64,000 nucleotides of DNA from an uncultured Paracoccaceae bacterium (lineage in GTDB: Bacteria; Pseudomonadota; Alphaproteobacteria; Rhodobacterales; Rhodobacteraceae). Location of the stretch: positions 496,001-560,000 of the forward strand of contig CANLVP010000002.1 of the NCBI GenBank assembly GCA_947494675.1, in the 5' to 3' direction. Shown one piece after another: positions 7,318-15,360 of this stretch (its first letter is position 1; each line of letters starts with the position of its first letter). Under the pieces are notes generated by a model, which was given only the letters and a program-made list of their open reading frames with translations, made no database searches and was not told the origin of the DNA. The position numbers and the translations under genes were made by a program.

Positions 7318-10049
7318 ACCACGCGAATCCCAATCCAATCCTGACCTTTGCCCTGAACGGCGAAACCGTCAGCGTGCCCGCGCATCCCGGCCAACGCATC
7401 TCAGAGGTCTTGCGCGAAAAACTGGGCGCGCGCGACGTCAAAATCGGCTGCAACGCGGGGGACTGCGGTGCTTGCACGATCCTTGTCGACGGCGCGCCCG
7501 TATGCGCTTGCCTTATGGCCGCACATCAGGCGGAAGGCCGCAGCGTTGAGACGCTTGCAGGTTTGCAAAAGACCGACGGGGACGCCCAATCGCTCAAGCA
7601 ACGCTTCCAGGATCACGGGGCCGCCCAATGCGGCATCTGCACGCCGGGGATGATGGTCACGGCAGTTGCCTTGTTGCGCAAGAACCCGACGCCGTCGGTG
7701 CAAGACACCCAAGACGCCTTGGGCGGTGTTCTCTGCCGTTGCACCGGCTATCGCAAAATTCTGGACGCCGTGACAGATGTCCCCGCACTTGCAAAACAGG
7801 GGGATGGGGAAACCGGCACCTCCATCCCGCGCCTTGATGGCGACGCCAAGGTGACGGGGCGCGAACGCTTCGGCGATGACGTCGCCCCAGCCGGTTGTCT
7901 GGAAATTCTGGTGATCCGCTCGCCCTTCCCACGCGCCACATTTGCCCTTGGTGACCTCGACGCGTTCGTCGCATCGACCGGTCTTGAGACGGTGCTCACA
8001 GCCACAGACGTCCCCGGCGACAACCTCTTTGGCGTGATCCCTGACTTCATCGATCAACCCGTCTTTGCCGAGAAGGAGGTCAGGTTCCGCGGCGAAGCCA
8101 TCGCTGCCGTGATCGGAACCCCGGACCGCATCGCAGCCTTCGACCCCGCAACCTTCCCGGTAAGCTGGACCGAAGGCACCGCCGTCCAAAACCCGACCGA
8201 AGCATGCGCCACTGGCGCGGATGAAGTGCACCAAGGTCGCCGCGACAACGTCATGTGCGGCGGATTGGTGACCTGCGGCAACCCGGACGACGCGCTGGCA
8301 ACTGCGGCGATCACCGTCACAGGACGCTTCCAAACCGGCTTTGTCGAGCACGCCTACATCGAACCCGAAGCCGGGTTTGCCCAGATGAACGGCGACCGGA
8401 TCGAGCTTCACACATGCACCCAAGCGCCCGGCATGAACCTTGAAAGCCTTGAACGCATTCTGGGCGTCCCGCGCGCGAAAATTCGGATCGTGCCCACTTC
8501 CGTCGGCGGCGGCTTTGGCTCAAAACTCGATCTCACAGTGCAGCCGTTTCTCGCACTCGGCACGATGAAAACAGGCCAACCCGTGCGGCTTTGCTACACT
8601 CGCACGGAATCCATGCAAAGTTCCACCAAACGGCACCCCGCCGACATCACGCTCAAGATTGGTGCCGACGAAAATGGCAAGCTGCAGGGCTTCGACTTCA
8701 GGGGCGATTTCGACACCGGTGCCTACGCCAGTTGGGGCCCAACCGTCGCCAACCGCGTCCCGGTCCACGCCTCTGGCCCCTATGCCGTGGCCGACTATCG
8801 CGCGGTCTCGCGCGGCATTCATACCAACAACCCGCCGTCCGGTGCCTTCCGGGGCTTCGGTGTGCCACAATCGGCTATCGCACAGGAAAGCCTATTCGAT
8901 GAGCTGGCCGCGAAACTCCACATGGACCCGCTGGAGTTCCGCATTCTGAACGCATTGGACAACGGCGAACCGACTGTCTGCGGGCAGGTCTTTGAACAGG
9001 GCGTCGGGATCAAGGCCTGCCTGGAGGCACTGCGCCCCGCCTGGACGACCGAACGCGCGGCGGCCGATACCTTCAACGCCCAGAATGCCACGCTGAAGCG
9101 CGGCGTTGGCCTCGCTGCGGGCTGGTATGGCTGCGGCAATACCTCGCTCCCCAACCCCTCCACAATCAAATGCGGACTTGGCCCCGATGGCCGGATCACC
9201 CTGCACCAAGGTGCGATGGATATCGGCCAAGGGTCCAACACCGTCATCACTCAAATCTTTGCCACCGAACTGGGCGTGCCCGTCGCGGATATCACACTTC
9301 TCGGTGCCGACACGGACATCACGCCCGACGCGGGCAAGACATCTGCCTCGCGCCAGACCTTTGTCTCTGGCAATGCCGCACAGCTCTCTGCCGCCGCGCT
9401 CCGCGCGCAAATCTTGGCCAAGATCAACGTCAGCCCAGATGCAGCTTTGTCCTTTGAAGACGGCAAGATTATTGCCCGCGACAATGCCGGCGAACACGCG
9501 CTTGATGTAGCGGCCTTACCGGTCGATAAGGACGGCTACGTCCTGCAAGCGACCAGCACCTATGACCCGCCGATCAAGCCGCTTGATGCCAACGGCCAAG
9601 GCAGCCCCTATGCGCAATTCGGCTATGCCGCGCACCTTGCCGTGGTTGAGGTTGATACAGCTCTCGGCACCGTCAAACCACTCAAATTCGTGGCCGCCCA
9701 CGACGTCGGACATGCGATCAACCCGATGCTGGTCGAGGGTCAGGTCCACGGCGGCATCGCGCAGGGCCTTGGGATGGCCTTGATGGAAGAATACCTGCCC
9801 GGGCGCACCGAAAACCTGCACGACTACCTGATCCCCACCTTCGGGGACATCCCGCCCATCGAGACCATCATCATCGAAGAAGAAGACGCGCATGGCCCCT
9901 TCGGCGCAAAGGGCCTTGGCGAACATGTCCTGATCCCGACCGCGCCCGCACTTCTCAACGCCATCAAACACGCGACGGGGCGGCGCATCACACAGGTCCC
10001 CGCCACGCCATACCGTGTCCGGTCTGCAATTCTTGGAGGCGAGGCATGA
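7314..10049 (+). CDS. Molybdopterin-dependent hydroxylase, fused 2Fe-2S and molybdenum subunit
   Basis: A 911-residue fusion. Residues 1-160 form the two 2Fe-2S domains (CNAGDCGACTILVDGAPVCAC and QCGICTPGMM...GVLCRCTGYRKI). The rest is the molybdopterin-cytosine-dinucleotide-type subunit with FVEHAYIEPEAGFAQ, VGGGFGSK, GAFRGFG, GQGSNTVITQIFA and the catalytic-Glu segment FGAKGLGEHVLIP near the C-terminus. It inserts water-derived oxygen next to a ring nitrogen. Neighbouring homologues of 6-hydroxynicotinate reductase and enamidase suggest a nicotinate-dehydrogenase-like step, but xanthine-dehydrogenase-family specificity cannot be read from sequence alone. It overlaps both neighbours by ATGA. 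Confidence 0.88.
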   Translation: MNHANPNPILTFALNGETVSVPAHPGQRISEVLREKLGARDVKIGCNAGDCGACTILVDGAPVCACLMAAHQAEGRSVETLAGLQKTDGDAQSLKQRFQDHGAAQCGICTPGMMVTAVALLRKNPTPSVQDTQDALGGVLCRCTGYRKILDAVTDVPALAKQGDGETGTSIPRLDGDAKVTGRERFGDDVAPAGCLEILVIRSPFPRATFALGDLDAFVASTGLETVLTATDVPGDNLFGVIPDFIDQPVFAEKEVRFRGEAIAAVIGTPDRIAAFDPATFPVSWTEGTAVQNPTEACATGADEVHQGRRDNVMCGGLVTCGNPDDALATAAITVTGRFQTGFVEHAYIEPEAGFAQMNGDRIELHTCTQAPGMNLESLERILGVPRAKIRIVPTSVGGGFGSKLDLTVQPFLALGTMKTGQPVRLCYTRTESMQSSTKRHPADITLKIGADENGKLQGFDFRGDFDTGAYASWGPTVANRVPVHASGPYAVADYRAVSRGIHTNNPPSGAFRGFGVPQSAIAQESLFDELAAKLHMDPLEFRILNALDNGEPTVCGQVFEQGVGIKACLEALRPAWTTERAAADTFNAQNATLKRGVGLAAGWYGCGNTSLPNPSTIKCGLGPDGRITLHQGAMDIGQGSNTVITQIFATELGVPVADITLLGADTDITPDAGKTSASRQTFVSGNAAQLSAAALRAQILAKINVSPDAALSFEDGKIIARDNAGEHALDVAALPVDKDGYVLQATSTYDPPIKPLDANGQGSPYAQFGYAAHLAVVEVDTALGTVKPLKFVAAHDVGHAINPMLVEGQVHGGIAQGLGMALMEEYLPGRTENLHDYLIPTFGDIPPIETIIIEEEDAHGPFGAKGLGEHVLIPTAPALLNAIKHATGRRITQVPATPYRVRSAILGGEA

Positions 10050-11527
10050 ACAAGGCCGAGAAACCGGAAAAAATCCGCTGCGATGCCTGTCCGGTGATGT
10101 GCTATATCGCCGATCAAAAAACCGGTGCCTGTGACCGCTATGCCAACCATGGTGGCGAACTGGTGCGCCTTGACCCGCTGACCATCATCCAAGGCACCGA
10201 TCAGAAACTCGTGCCCTTTATCAGCGGGGTCGAGGACGAAGACTGGAACGGCGACATCATCAAGGGGGACCGGCCCTTTGTCACGGCTGTCGGCGCAGGC
10301 ACCACCTATCCCGACTACAAACCGGCCCCCTTCATCGTCAGCCAGGACGTCGAAGGCGTCGATATGGTCACCGTCGTGACCGAGGGGATCTTTAGCTACT
10401 GCGGCGTGAAGGTCAAAATCGACACAGATCGCCACATCGGCCACGAATGCGATGTGGTCCGGGTTGATGGCGAACCCATCGGCCATGTCACCACCTCCGA
10501 ATACGGCTCCAAGATGCTGTCCCTCGGCGGCGTCGAGCACTTGACCGGCGGCACCAAGAAAGAGGGTCGCGTGACCTGTGACGCGCTCTTGCGGCTATGC
10601 AACCGCGAGGCCGTGACGATGACCATCGGCGACGGTGCACACCAAACCGAACTCGTCGTGGCCGCAGGCAAGCCGCCGATCGTGAATGGTGTAACCGAGA
10701 ACCTGATGCGCGTCGGTTGTGGCTCCGCCACGATTGGCATGTTCCCGATGCAGTGGATCGGCCATGTGGATGACGTGGTCGTTGTGGACGATCACATCAC
10801 CGGCGTCTTGTCCGAACATGAAACCGGCAAACAGCTCAACGTGCCTGCCACGGGCATCAAGATACTGGGCCGCCGCTCAACCCCGGGCCGTTACTTTCAG
10901 GTCGCGAACCCCGGCACCGGCTGGGGCGGCACCGATATCGAAGACCCGTTGAAAATCCTCGGTCCTTTCAACCCCAAGATCGCATGGGAAGGCCTGCGGC
11001 TTCTGATGGTCTCCACCACCGGCGAACAGGTGGCGTATTTCGAACTCGACGCCGATCTCGTGCCGCGACCCCAGCCCATTCCCGATGTGCTGCGCGCCTC
11101 TGCCGAACTGATCGCCGAGAATTGCGAGCCTTCCGTCTGCTCGGTTCTGTTTATGGGCGGGGCAGGGGGCAGCCTGCGGGCTGGCGTCACCCAAAACCCG
11201 GTGCGGCTGACCCGCTCCGTCAAAGAAGCTTTGACCCATGTGTCCTGCGGCGGCGCTGACGTCTACGTCTGGCCGGGTGGCGGCATCACGGTCATGGTCG
11301 ATGTGCTGGACATGCCCACACAGTCCTTTGGCTATGTCCCGACGCCCGCCTTGGTCGCCCCAATCGAATTCACCTTGCGCGTGTCTGACTACCAGGTCCT
11401 CGGCGGCCATATGGAGCATCTCAAACAGGTCTCTGACATCAACCGCGACGCGGCCCGCCACGTGACCCAAAACGCCAAGACACGCAATCCGATGGCCCAT
11501 GAAAACTACCGCTGGTCAAAGGATTGA
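10046..11527 (+). CDS. 6-hydroxynicotinate reductase-like iron-sulfur protein
   Basis: A 493-residue protein beginning with a cysteine cluster CDACPVMC plus GAC (Cys 12, 15, 19, 29), consistent with one 4Fe-4S cluster. It resembles 6-hydroxynicotinate reductase (Hnr) of Eubacterium barkeri, a ferredoxin-dependent enzyme (EC 1.3.7.1) that reduces 6-hydroxynicotinate to 1,4,5,6-tetrahydro-6-oxonicotinate. The middle and C-terminal parts (GIFSYCGVKVKIDTDRHIGHE, RVGCGSATIGMF, LFMGGAGGSLRAGVTQNP, GGADVYVWPGGGITVMVD) are conserved-looking but match no common catalytic fold I can name. The family call rests on length, the Cys cluster and the flanking hydroxylase and enamidase homologues. The true substrate may be another hydroxylated N-heterocycle. 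Confidence 0.75.
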   Translation: MNKAEKPEKIRCDACPVMCYIADQKTGACDRYANHGGELVRLDPLTIIQGTDQKLVPFISGVEDEDWNGDIIKGDRPFVTAVGAGTTYPDYKPAPFIVSQDVEGVDMVTVVTEGIFSYCGVKVKIDTDRHIGHECDVVRVDGEPIGHVTTSEYGSKMLSLGGVEHLTGGTKKEGRVTCDALLRLCNREAVTMTIGDGAHQTELVVAAGKPPIVNGVTENLMRVGCGSATIGMFPMQWIGHVDDVVVVDDHITGVLSEHETGKQLNVPATGIKILGRRSTPGRYFQVANPGTGWGGTDIEDPLKILGPFNPKIAWEGLRLLMVSTTGEQVAYFELDADLVPRPQPIPDVLRASAELIAENCEPSVCSVLFMGGAGGSLRAGVTQNPVRLTRSVKEALTHVSCGGADVYVWPGGGITVMVDVLDMPTQSFGYVPTPALVAPIEFTLRVSDYQVLGGHMEHLKQVSDINRDAARHVTQNAKTRNPMAHENYRWSKD

Positions 11528-11531
11528 CCTG

Positions 11532-12392
11532 ATGTTGCCGGTTGCATCACTTCTGCCCGACGGCACGCGGCTGCACCTGCAACACGGGCCGATTGACTTG
11601 ATTATCGGTGCGGACGGCCAACGCCAAATCGCGTTTGAAGCAGCGCATGCGCGCTTCGCGACCATTCTGGACGAACTCGTCGCCGAGCTTGATCTCTTGC
11701 GCGCGCCCATGACCGCCACATGGCCGACGCCGACCTCTGCCGTGGCGCGACGCATGGCCACGGCTGCGCGCCCTTTCGCAAAGCACAATGACCTCACCGC
11801 GATGATCTGCGTCGCGGGGGCCGTCGCGGACGAAATCCTCTCCGCCATGACACAATACGCCGATCTGACCCGCGCCTATGTGAACAACGGCGGCGATATC
11901 GCGCTCCACCTCGACGCCGACGCCACCTTCACCACAGCCATGGCAGGGGCGGATGGCACCGACCTTGGCCGCATCGTGATCAGCGGCCGCGACAAGGTCC
12001 GCGGCATCGCAACAAGCGGTTGTCACGGTCGCAGCCATAGCCTCGGCATCGCCGACAGCGTCACCGTGCTGGCCCGCTCTGCCGCCTCCGCTGATGTCGC
12101 TGCGACCCTGATTGCCAATGCGGTTGATCTGCCCGGCGATCCCGCCATCACCCGCACGCCTGCCTCGCACATCGACCCCGACAGCGATCTTGGCGACCGC
12201 CTCGTGGTCACAGGTTGCGGGTGTCTGACTACTCCTCAGATCGACAAAGCCTTGCGCGCAGGCACCGCTTTTGCACAATCCATCCAGACCCAAGACCTCA
12301 TCATCGACGCCGGGCTTTTCTTGCAAGGCCACGCGCGCACGACCAGCACCAGCCGCCTCATGCCAAACACACCGGAGCACCTACATGCCTGA
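11532..12392 (+). CDS. UPF0280 family protein (ApbE-like fold)
   Basis: A 286-residue UPF0280 protein, recognised from LTAMICVAGAVADEIL, RAYVNNGGDIALHL, RDKVRGIATSGCHGRSHSLGIADSVTVLA and LIANAVDLPGDPAI. The family is related to ApbE, a FAD:protein FMN transferase, but its own function is unproven. I chose the ATG at 11532 over the track start 11499, because 11532 has an AAAGGA site about ten bases upstream and the longer form would overlap the reductase by 29 bases. Its place directly after the reductase suggests a role in cofactor attachment to it or a step on the pathway. Confidence 0.82.
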   Translation: MLPVASLLPDGTRLHLQHGPIDLIIGADGQRQIAFEAAHARFATILDELVAELDLLRAPMTATWPTPTSAVARRMATAARPFAKHNDLTAMICVAGAVADEILSAMTQYADLTRAYVNNGGDIALHLDADATFTTAMAGADGTDLGRIVISGRDKVRGIATSGCHGRSHSLGIADSVTVLARSAASADVAATLIANAVDLPGDPAITRTPASHIDPDSDLGDRLVVTGCGCLTTPQIDKALRAGTAFAQSIQTQDLIIDAGLFLQGHARTTSTSRLMPNTPEHLHA

Positions 12393-12966
12393 CCTCTCCA
12401 TCCGCAAAACGGCTTTCTCGGTCGAAGAGATTTTCCACGAAGGCGGCCCCGTTCCCGCCAAAAGCCTCCGCCGGGCCGCAGGCATCGCCGTGATCGCAAA
12501 CCCCTTTGCGGGCCGTTATGAGCCCGACATCCAATGGTTCATGGAAGACCTCAAACCGCTGGGCCTCAAGATGGCCGCGCGACTGGTTGAGATGCTGGGC
12601 GGCGCCGATCAGATCGAAGGCTACGGCAAGGCCGCAATGATTGGAGAAGCTGGTGAGATTGAACACGGCGCGCTTTGGCATGCGCCCGGCGGCTACGCGA
12701 TGCGCCAGCTTCTGGACAATTCCAACGCCATCGTGCCCTCCACCAAAAAGGTCACCGGCGTCGGCGGGCGGCTTGATGTGCCCGTGACCCATATCAACGC
12801 CTCATACGTGCGCAGCCACTTCGATTCGATGGAGGTTGGCTTGAACGACGCACCCCGCGCCAATGAAATGGCCCTGGTCCTTGTGATGAGCACGGGCGCA
12901 CGGATCCACAACCGGGCAGGGGGCCTGGATGCCAAAGACATCGTCGGGGAGGACGGATTAAGATGA
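12385..12966 (+). CDS. PF06684 (AA_synth/DUF1185) family protein, first paralogue
   Basis: A 193-residue protein of the 'amino acid synthesis' family PF06684, whose one known structure (from Bordetella, by recollection) has a chorismate-mutase/YjgF-like fold. The correct ATG is at 12385, overlapping the UPF0280 gene by eight bases; the track start 12271 is an upstream extension. Conserved blocks are AVIANPFAGRYEPD, GYGKAAMIGEAGEIEHGALWHAPGGYAMRQLL, VPSTKKVTG, HINASYVRSHFDSMEV and the terminal EDGLR. It shares this pattern with the next gene, so the two probably form a hetero-oligomer. No reaction is established. Confidence 0.85.
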   Translation: MPDLSIRKTAFSVEEIFHEGGPVPAKSLRRAAGIAVIANPFAGRYEPDIQWFMEDLKPLGLKMAARLVEMLGGADQIEGYGKAAMIGEAGEIEHGALWHAPGGYAMRQLLDNSNAIVPSTKKVTGVGGRLDVPVTHINASYVRSHFDSMEVGLNDAPRANEMALVLVMSTGARIHNRAGGLDAKDIVGEDGLR

Positions 12967-13547
12967 CCGCCAAGATCAGAAAAATTGCCGTAAACATCGA
13001 AGAAACCCACCAAGAGGCGGGTCAAACAATCTCACCGGCGACACGCAAAGCGGTGGCCGTGGCCGTGATCGAAAACCCCTTCGCAGGCACCTACCAAGAA
13101 GACCTGAGCCTATTGATGGACATCGGGGCCGAACTCGGAACCCTGCTAGGCCGCAAATGCGTCGAAGCGCTGGGGATTTCGCCTGATCAAGCAGAAAGCT
13201 ACGGCAAATCCGCGATGGTCGGCGAAAACGGTGAGCTTGAACATGCCGCCGCGATCCTACACCCAAAACTGGGCGCACCGCTCCGGGCCGAGGTCGAAAA
13301 GGGCGCGGCCCTCGTGCCGTCGTCCAAAAAAATGGGCAGTCCGGGCCAGGTCCTCGACGTGCCGCTTGGCCACAAGGATGCGGCATACGTGCGCAGCCAC
13401 TTTGACGGGATTGAGGTCTCCCTCAACGATGCACCGCGTCGTAATGAAATCATGGTCGCCGTGGCCGTCACCGACAGCGGCCGACCCCTACCGCGGGTCG
13501 GCGGCTTGACCCATGAAGACGCGCAGGGACAAGACGGGTTGCGCTAA
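12963..13547 (+). CDS. PF06684 (AA_synth/DUF1185) family protein, second paralogue
   Basis: A 194-residue paralogue of the preceding protein, overlapping it by ATGA. Shared features are AVIENPFAGTYQEDLSLLMDIGAELG, SYGKSAMVGENGELEHAAAILHPKLGAPLR, VPSSKKMG, GHKDAAYVRSHFDGIEV and the terminal QDGLR. Both keep the YGK...GE.GE.EH and AxYVRSHFD motifs, likely the active-site or interface residues. The first copy differs by a HAPGGYAM insertion-like variation where this one has HPKLGAPL. Retention of two copies next to a reductase and an enamidase suggests handling of an enamine, imine or lactam intermediate (inference). Confidence 0.85.
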   Translation: MTAKIRKIAVNIEETHQEAGQTISPATRKAVAVAVIENPFAGTYQEDLSLLMDIGAELGTLLGRKCVEALGISPDQAESYGKSAMVGENGELEHAAAILHPKLGAPLRAEVEKGAALVPSSKKMGSPGQVLDVPLGHKDAAYVRSHFDGIEVSLNDAPRRNEIMVAVAVTDSGRPLPRVGGLTHEDAQGQDGLR

Positions 13548-13603
13548 AGACGCACAACGATACACACTGGCCCATCGCAACAGGTTAGGATCAGACGCGC
13601 ACC

Positions 13604-14041
13604 ATGAGTGAGGGACCATTGGAAGACACGCAGAAATACGCCTTGGACGAACAGGTCGGCTATTTGCTGCGGCTGGCCAACCAACGCCATGTCGTGATCT
13701 TTCAGGAAACCGTGTCTGAAAACCTGACCCCCACCCAGTTTTCGACCCTGATGCGTATCGCAGAACACGGCGCACTGTCGCAAAACCATTTGGGCCGTTT
13801 GGCCGCGATGGACACCGCCACGATCAAAGGCGTGGTCGACCGGCTTAAGGAAAAGGGCCTGCTGGTGACCAACCCCGATCCCAACGACAAACGCCGGTTC
13901 GTCATTTCACTCACCCCGCAAGGCCGTGACATGACGGAAAACCTCCGCGCCGATGGGTTGCGCATCAGTGAACGCACCCTGTCGCCACTCAAACCAAATG
14001 AGCAAAAGAAGCTCTTGGAGCTACTGAAAAAGATCGCCTAG
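13604..14041 (+). CDS. MarR-family transcriptional regulator
   Basis: A 145-residue winged-helix protein: LTPTQFSTLMRIAEHGALSQNHLGRLAAMDTATIKGVVDRLKEKGLLVTNPDPNDKRRFVISLTPQGRD is the typical MarR helix-turn-helix and wing with the D-x-R element. It is the last gene of the operon starting at 6487, so a MarR that represses its own operon and responds to a pathway aromatic is the simplest model. The repeated TTTGTATACAAA-type palindromes are candidate operators. It converges with the enamidase gene, leaving only four bases between the stop codons. Confidence 0.88.
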   Translation: MSEGPLEDTQKYALDEQVGYLLRLANQRHVVIFQETVSENLTPTQFSTLMRIAEHGALSQNHLGRLAAMDTATIKGVVDRLKEKGLLVTNPDPNDKRRFVISLTPQGRDMTENLRADGLRISERTLSPLKPNEQKKLLELLKKIA

Positions 14042-14045
14042 GGCG

Positions 14046-15212
14046 CTAGCCCGTGACCCGCTCCGGAAGGTTGTTGGCGGGCGGCGTATTGCGCGACCGC
14101 TCCGACCGAATTTCACCATCAATGATCGTCATGCCAACGCCCGGCAGATTGCCCAACTGAACGGACTCCAGCATCGTTTTTCCGGGCGCGTGCTGCGCCT
14201 GATCCAGCAGTACAAAATCGGCGCAATATCCCTTTTCGATCAACCCGGTGTCCAACGCGCGTTGCCGCGACGTATTGCCAGTCCCAAAGCAAAACGCTTC
14301 CGCCGCCGGCACATTGCCGAAGGCCGACAGCATCGCGATCATCCGCAGAATCCCCAAGGGCTGAACCCCAGATCCCGCAGGTCCATCGGTGCCAAGGATC
14401 ACCTGATCCAACTTCCCCAACTCCCGCGCGGTATTCACCGTCAGAACCGCCGCGCGTTCATTGCCGTTGTGCACAATTTCAAACGCGGCCTTGCAGCTTT
14501 CGCACAGGCAAATGATCTGATCGTCGGGCAGGGCGGAATGCCCTCCGTTGATATGCCCAATCACATCCGTGCCGGTTTCCATCACCATATCCGCATCGAT
14601 CAGACCAGAGCCGGGGATCGACGGGCCACCCGTGTGGATCGTGCTTTGCATCCCGTATTTGCGCGCCCAGCTGACCATCTGCTGCGCCGTCTTGCCGTCC
14701 TTCACGGTGCCAAGACCAACCTCGCCCAACAGCTTCACACCAGCGTCGGCCATCTCTTTGAAGTCTTCCTCGACCATGCCTTTTTCAATGACCGGCGCGC
14801 CCGCATGCACCTTCATGCCAGAGGGGCGGAAATTTTCGTACCAACGCTGCGATGCAATCGCCATGGCCTTCAACCCGACGATGTCCTTGGGCCGTCCGGG
14901 CATATGCACCTCACCGGCAGAAATCAGCGTCGTGACGCCACCATGCAGCGTGGAATCGATCCAGTGCAGCTGTTGCTGCCGTGGTGTGTAATCGCCAACA
15001 ACCGGATGGATATGGCTATCGATCAGCCCCGGCGCCAGCGTCACACCATTGGCGTTCACCTCCGTCGTGGCGCCTTCGCAATCAAGGTCTTTTGCGTAGC
15101 CCCAAGCGCTGATCTTGCCGTCAATCGCGATCATGCAGTCGCCATCAAACATCGGCTCCTCCAATTTCCCCGACAGAATTTGACCGATATTTCGTATGAC
15201 CAGCTTTTGCAT
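14046..15212 (-). CDS. Enamidase-like amidohydrolase
   Basis: A 388-residue amidohydrolase-superfamily protein. Metal ligands are visible in GLIDSHIHP (HxH), GEVGLGTV (Glu), TIHTGGPSIPG (His), IGHINGGHS (His) and ILGTDGPAGSG (Asp). The local sequences LHGGVTTLISAGEVHMPGRPKD and the terminal SRNTPPA closely resemble, from memory, the bifunctional enamidase of Eubacterium barkeri, which hydrolyses 1,4,5,6-tetrahydro-6-oxonicotinate to 2-formylglutarate. I moved the start to 15212, where GGAGGG lies at ideal spacing; the track ATG at 15224 overlaps this ribosome site. It is divergent from fpr, with operator-like palindromes on both sides. Confidence 0.82.
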   Translation of the reverse strand: MQKLVIRNIGQILSGKLEEPMFDGDCMIAIDGKISAWGYAKDLDCEGATTEVNANGVTLAPGLIDSHIHPVVGDYTPRQQQLHWIDSTLHGGVTTLISAGEVHMPGRPKDIVGLKAMAIASQRWYENFRPSGMKVHAGAPVIEKGMVEEDFKEMADAGVKLLGEVGLGTVKDGKTAQQMVSWARKYGMQSTIHTGGPSIPGSGLIDADMVMETGTDVIGHINGGHSALPDDQIICLCESCKAAFEIVHNGNERAAVLTVNTARELGKLDQVILGTDGPAGSGVQPLGILRMIAMLSAFGNVPAAEAFCFGTGNTSRQRALDTGLIEKGYCADFVLLDQAQHAPGKTMLESVQLGNLPGVGMTIIDGEIRSERSRNTPPANNLPERVTG

Positions 15213-15242
15213 GGAACCCTCCATCTCGCGCGCAGCATCTCA

Positions 15243-15254
15243 TTTGTATGCAAA
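15243..15254. promoter_or_regulatory. Operator-like palindrome before the enamidase gene
   Basis: TTTGTATGCAAA, one base from the perfect palindrome TTTGTATACAAA found at 6458, lies about 30 bases upstream of the enamidase start. On the minus strand it directly follows an AATAAT (15256-15261) that could serve as -10, although no good -35 is clear. The matching site on the fpr side suggests one repressor controls both directions. Confidence 0.6.
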
Positions 15255-15299
15255 CATTATTGGTTTTGCGCGGTCAAGTGTCGCAAATCCGGACGGTGC

Positions 15300-15342
15300 T
15301 TGACAGACAGGCGCAGGGCATGAATATTCGCTTGTATACAAA
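15300..15342 (+). promoter_or_regulatory. Promoter and operator of the ferredoxin-NADP reductase gene
   Basis: TTGACA (15300-15305), a 17-bp spacer, AATATT (15323-15328) and then CTTGTATACAAA (15331-15342; core TTGTATACAA is perfect). The order -35, -10, palindrome at the start site is the same as at 6429-6469, so a shared repressor is likely. Confidence 0.68.
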
Positions 15343-15360
15343 TGAAAAGGCGCGCAAGAA

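Noticed and set aside
14046-15212. Dihydroorotase or hydantoinase identity for the amidohydrolase
   Set aside because: The carboxylated-Lys pattern and hydantoinase blocks are absent, whereas the GGVTTLISAG and terminal SRNTPPA segments fit enamidase.
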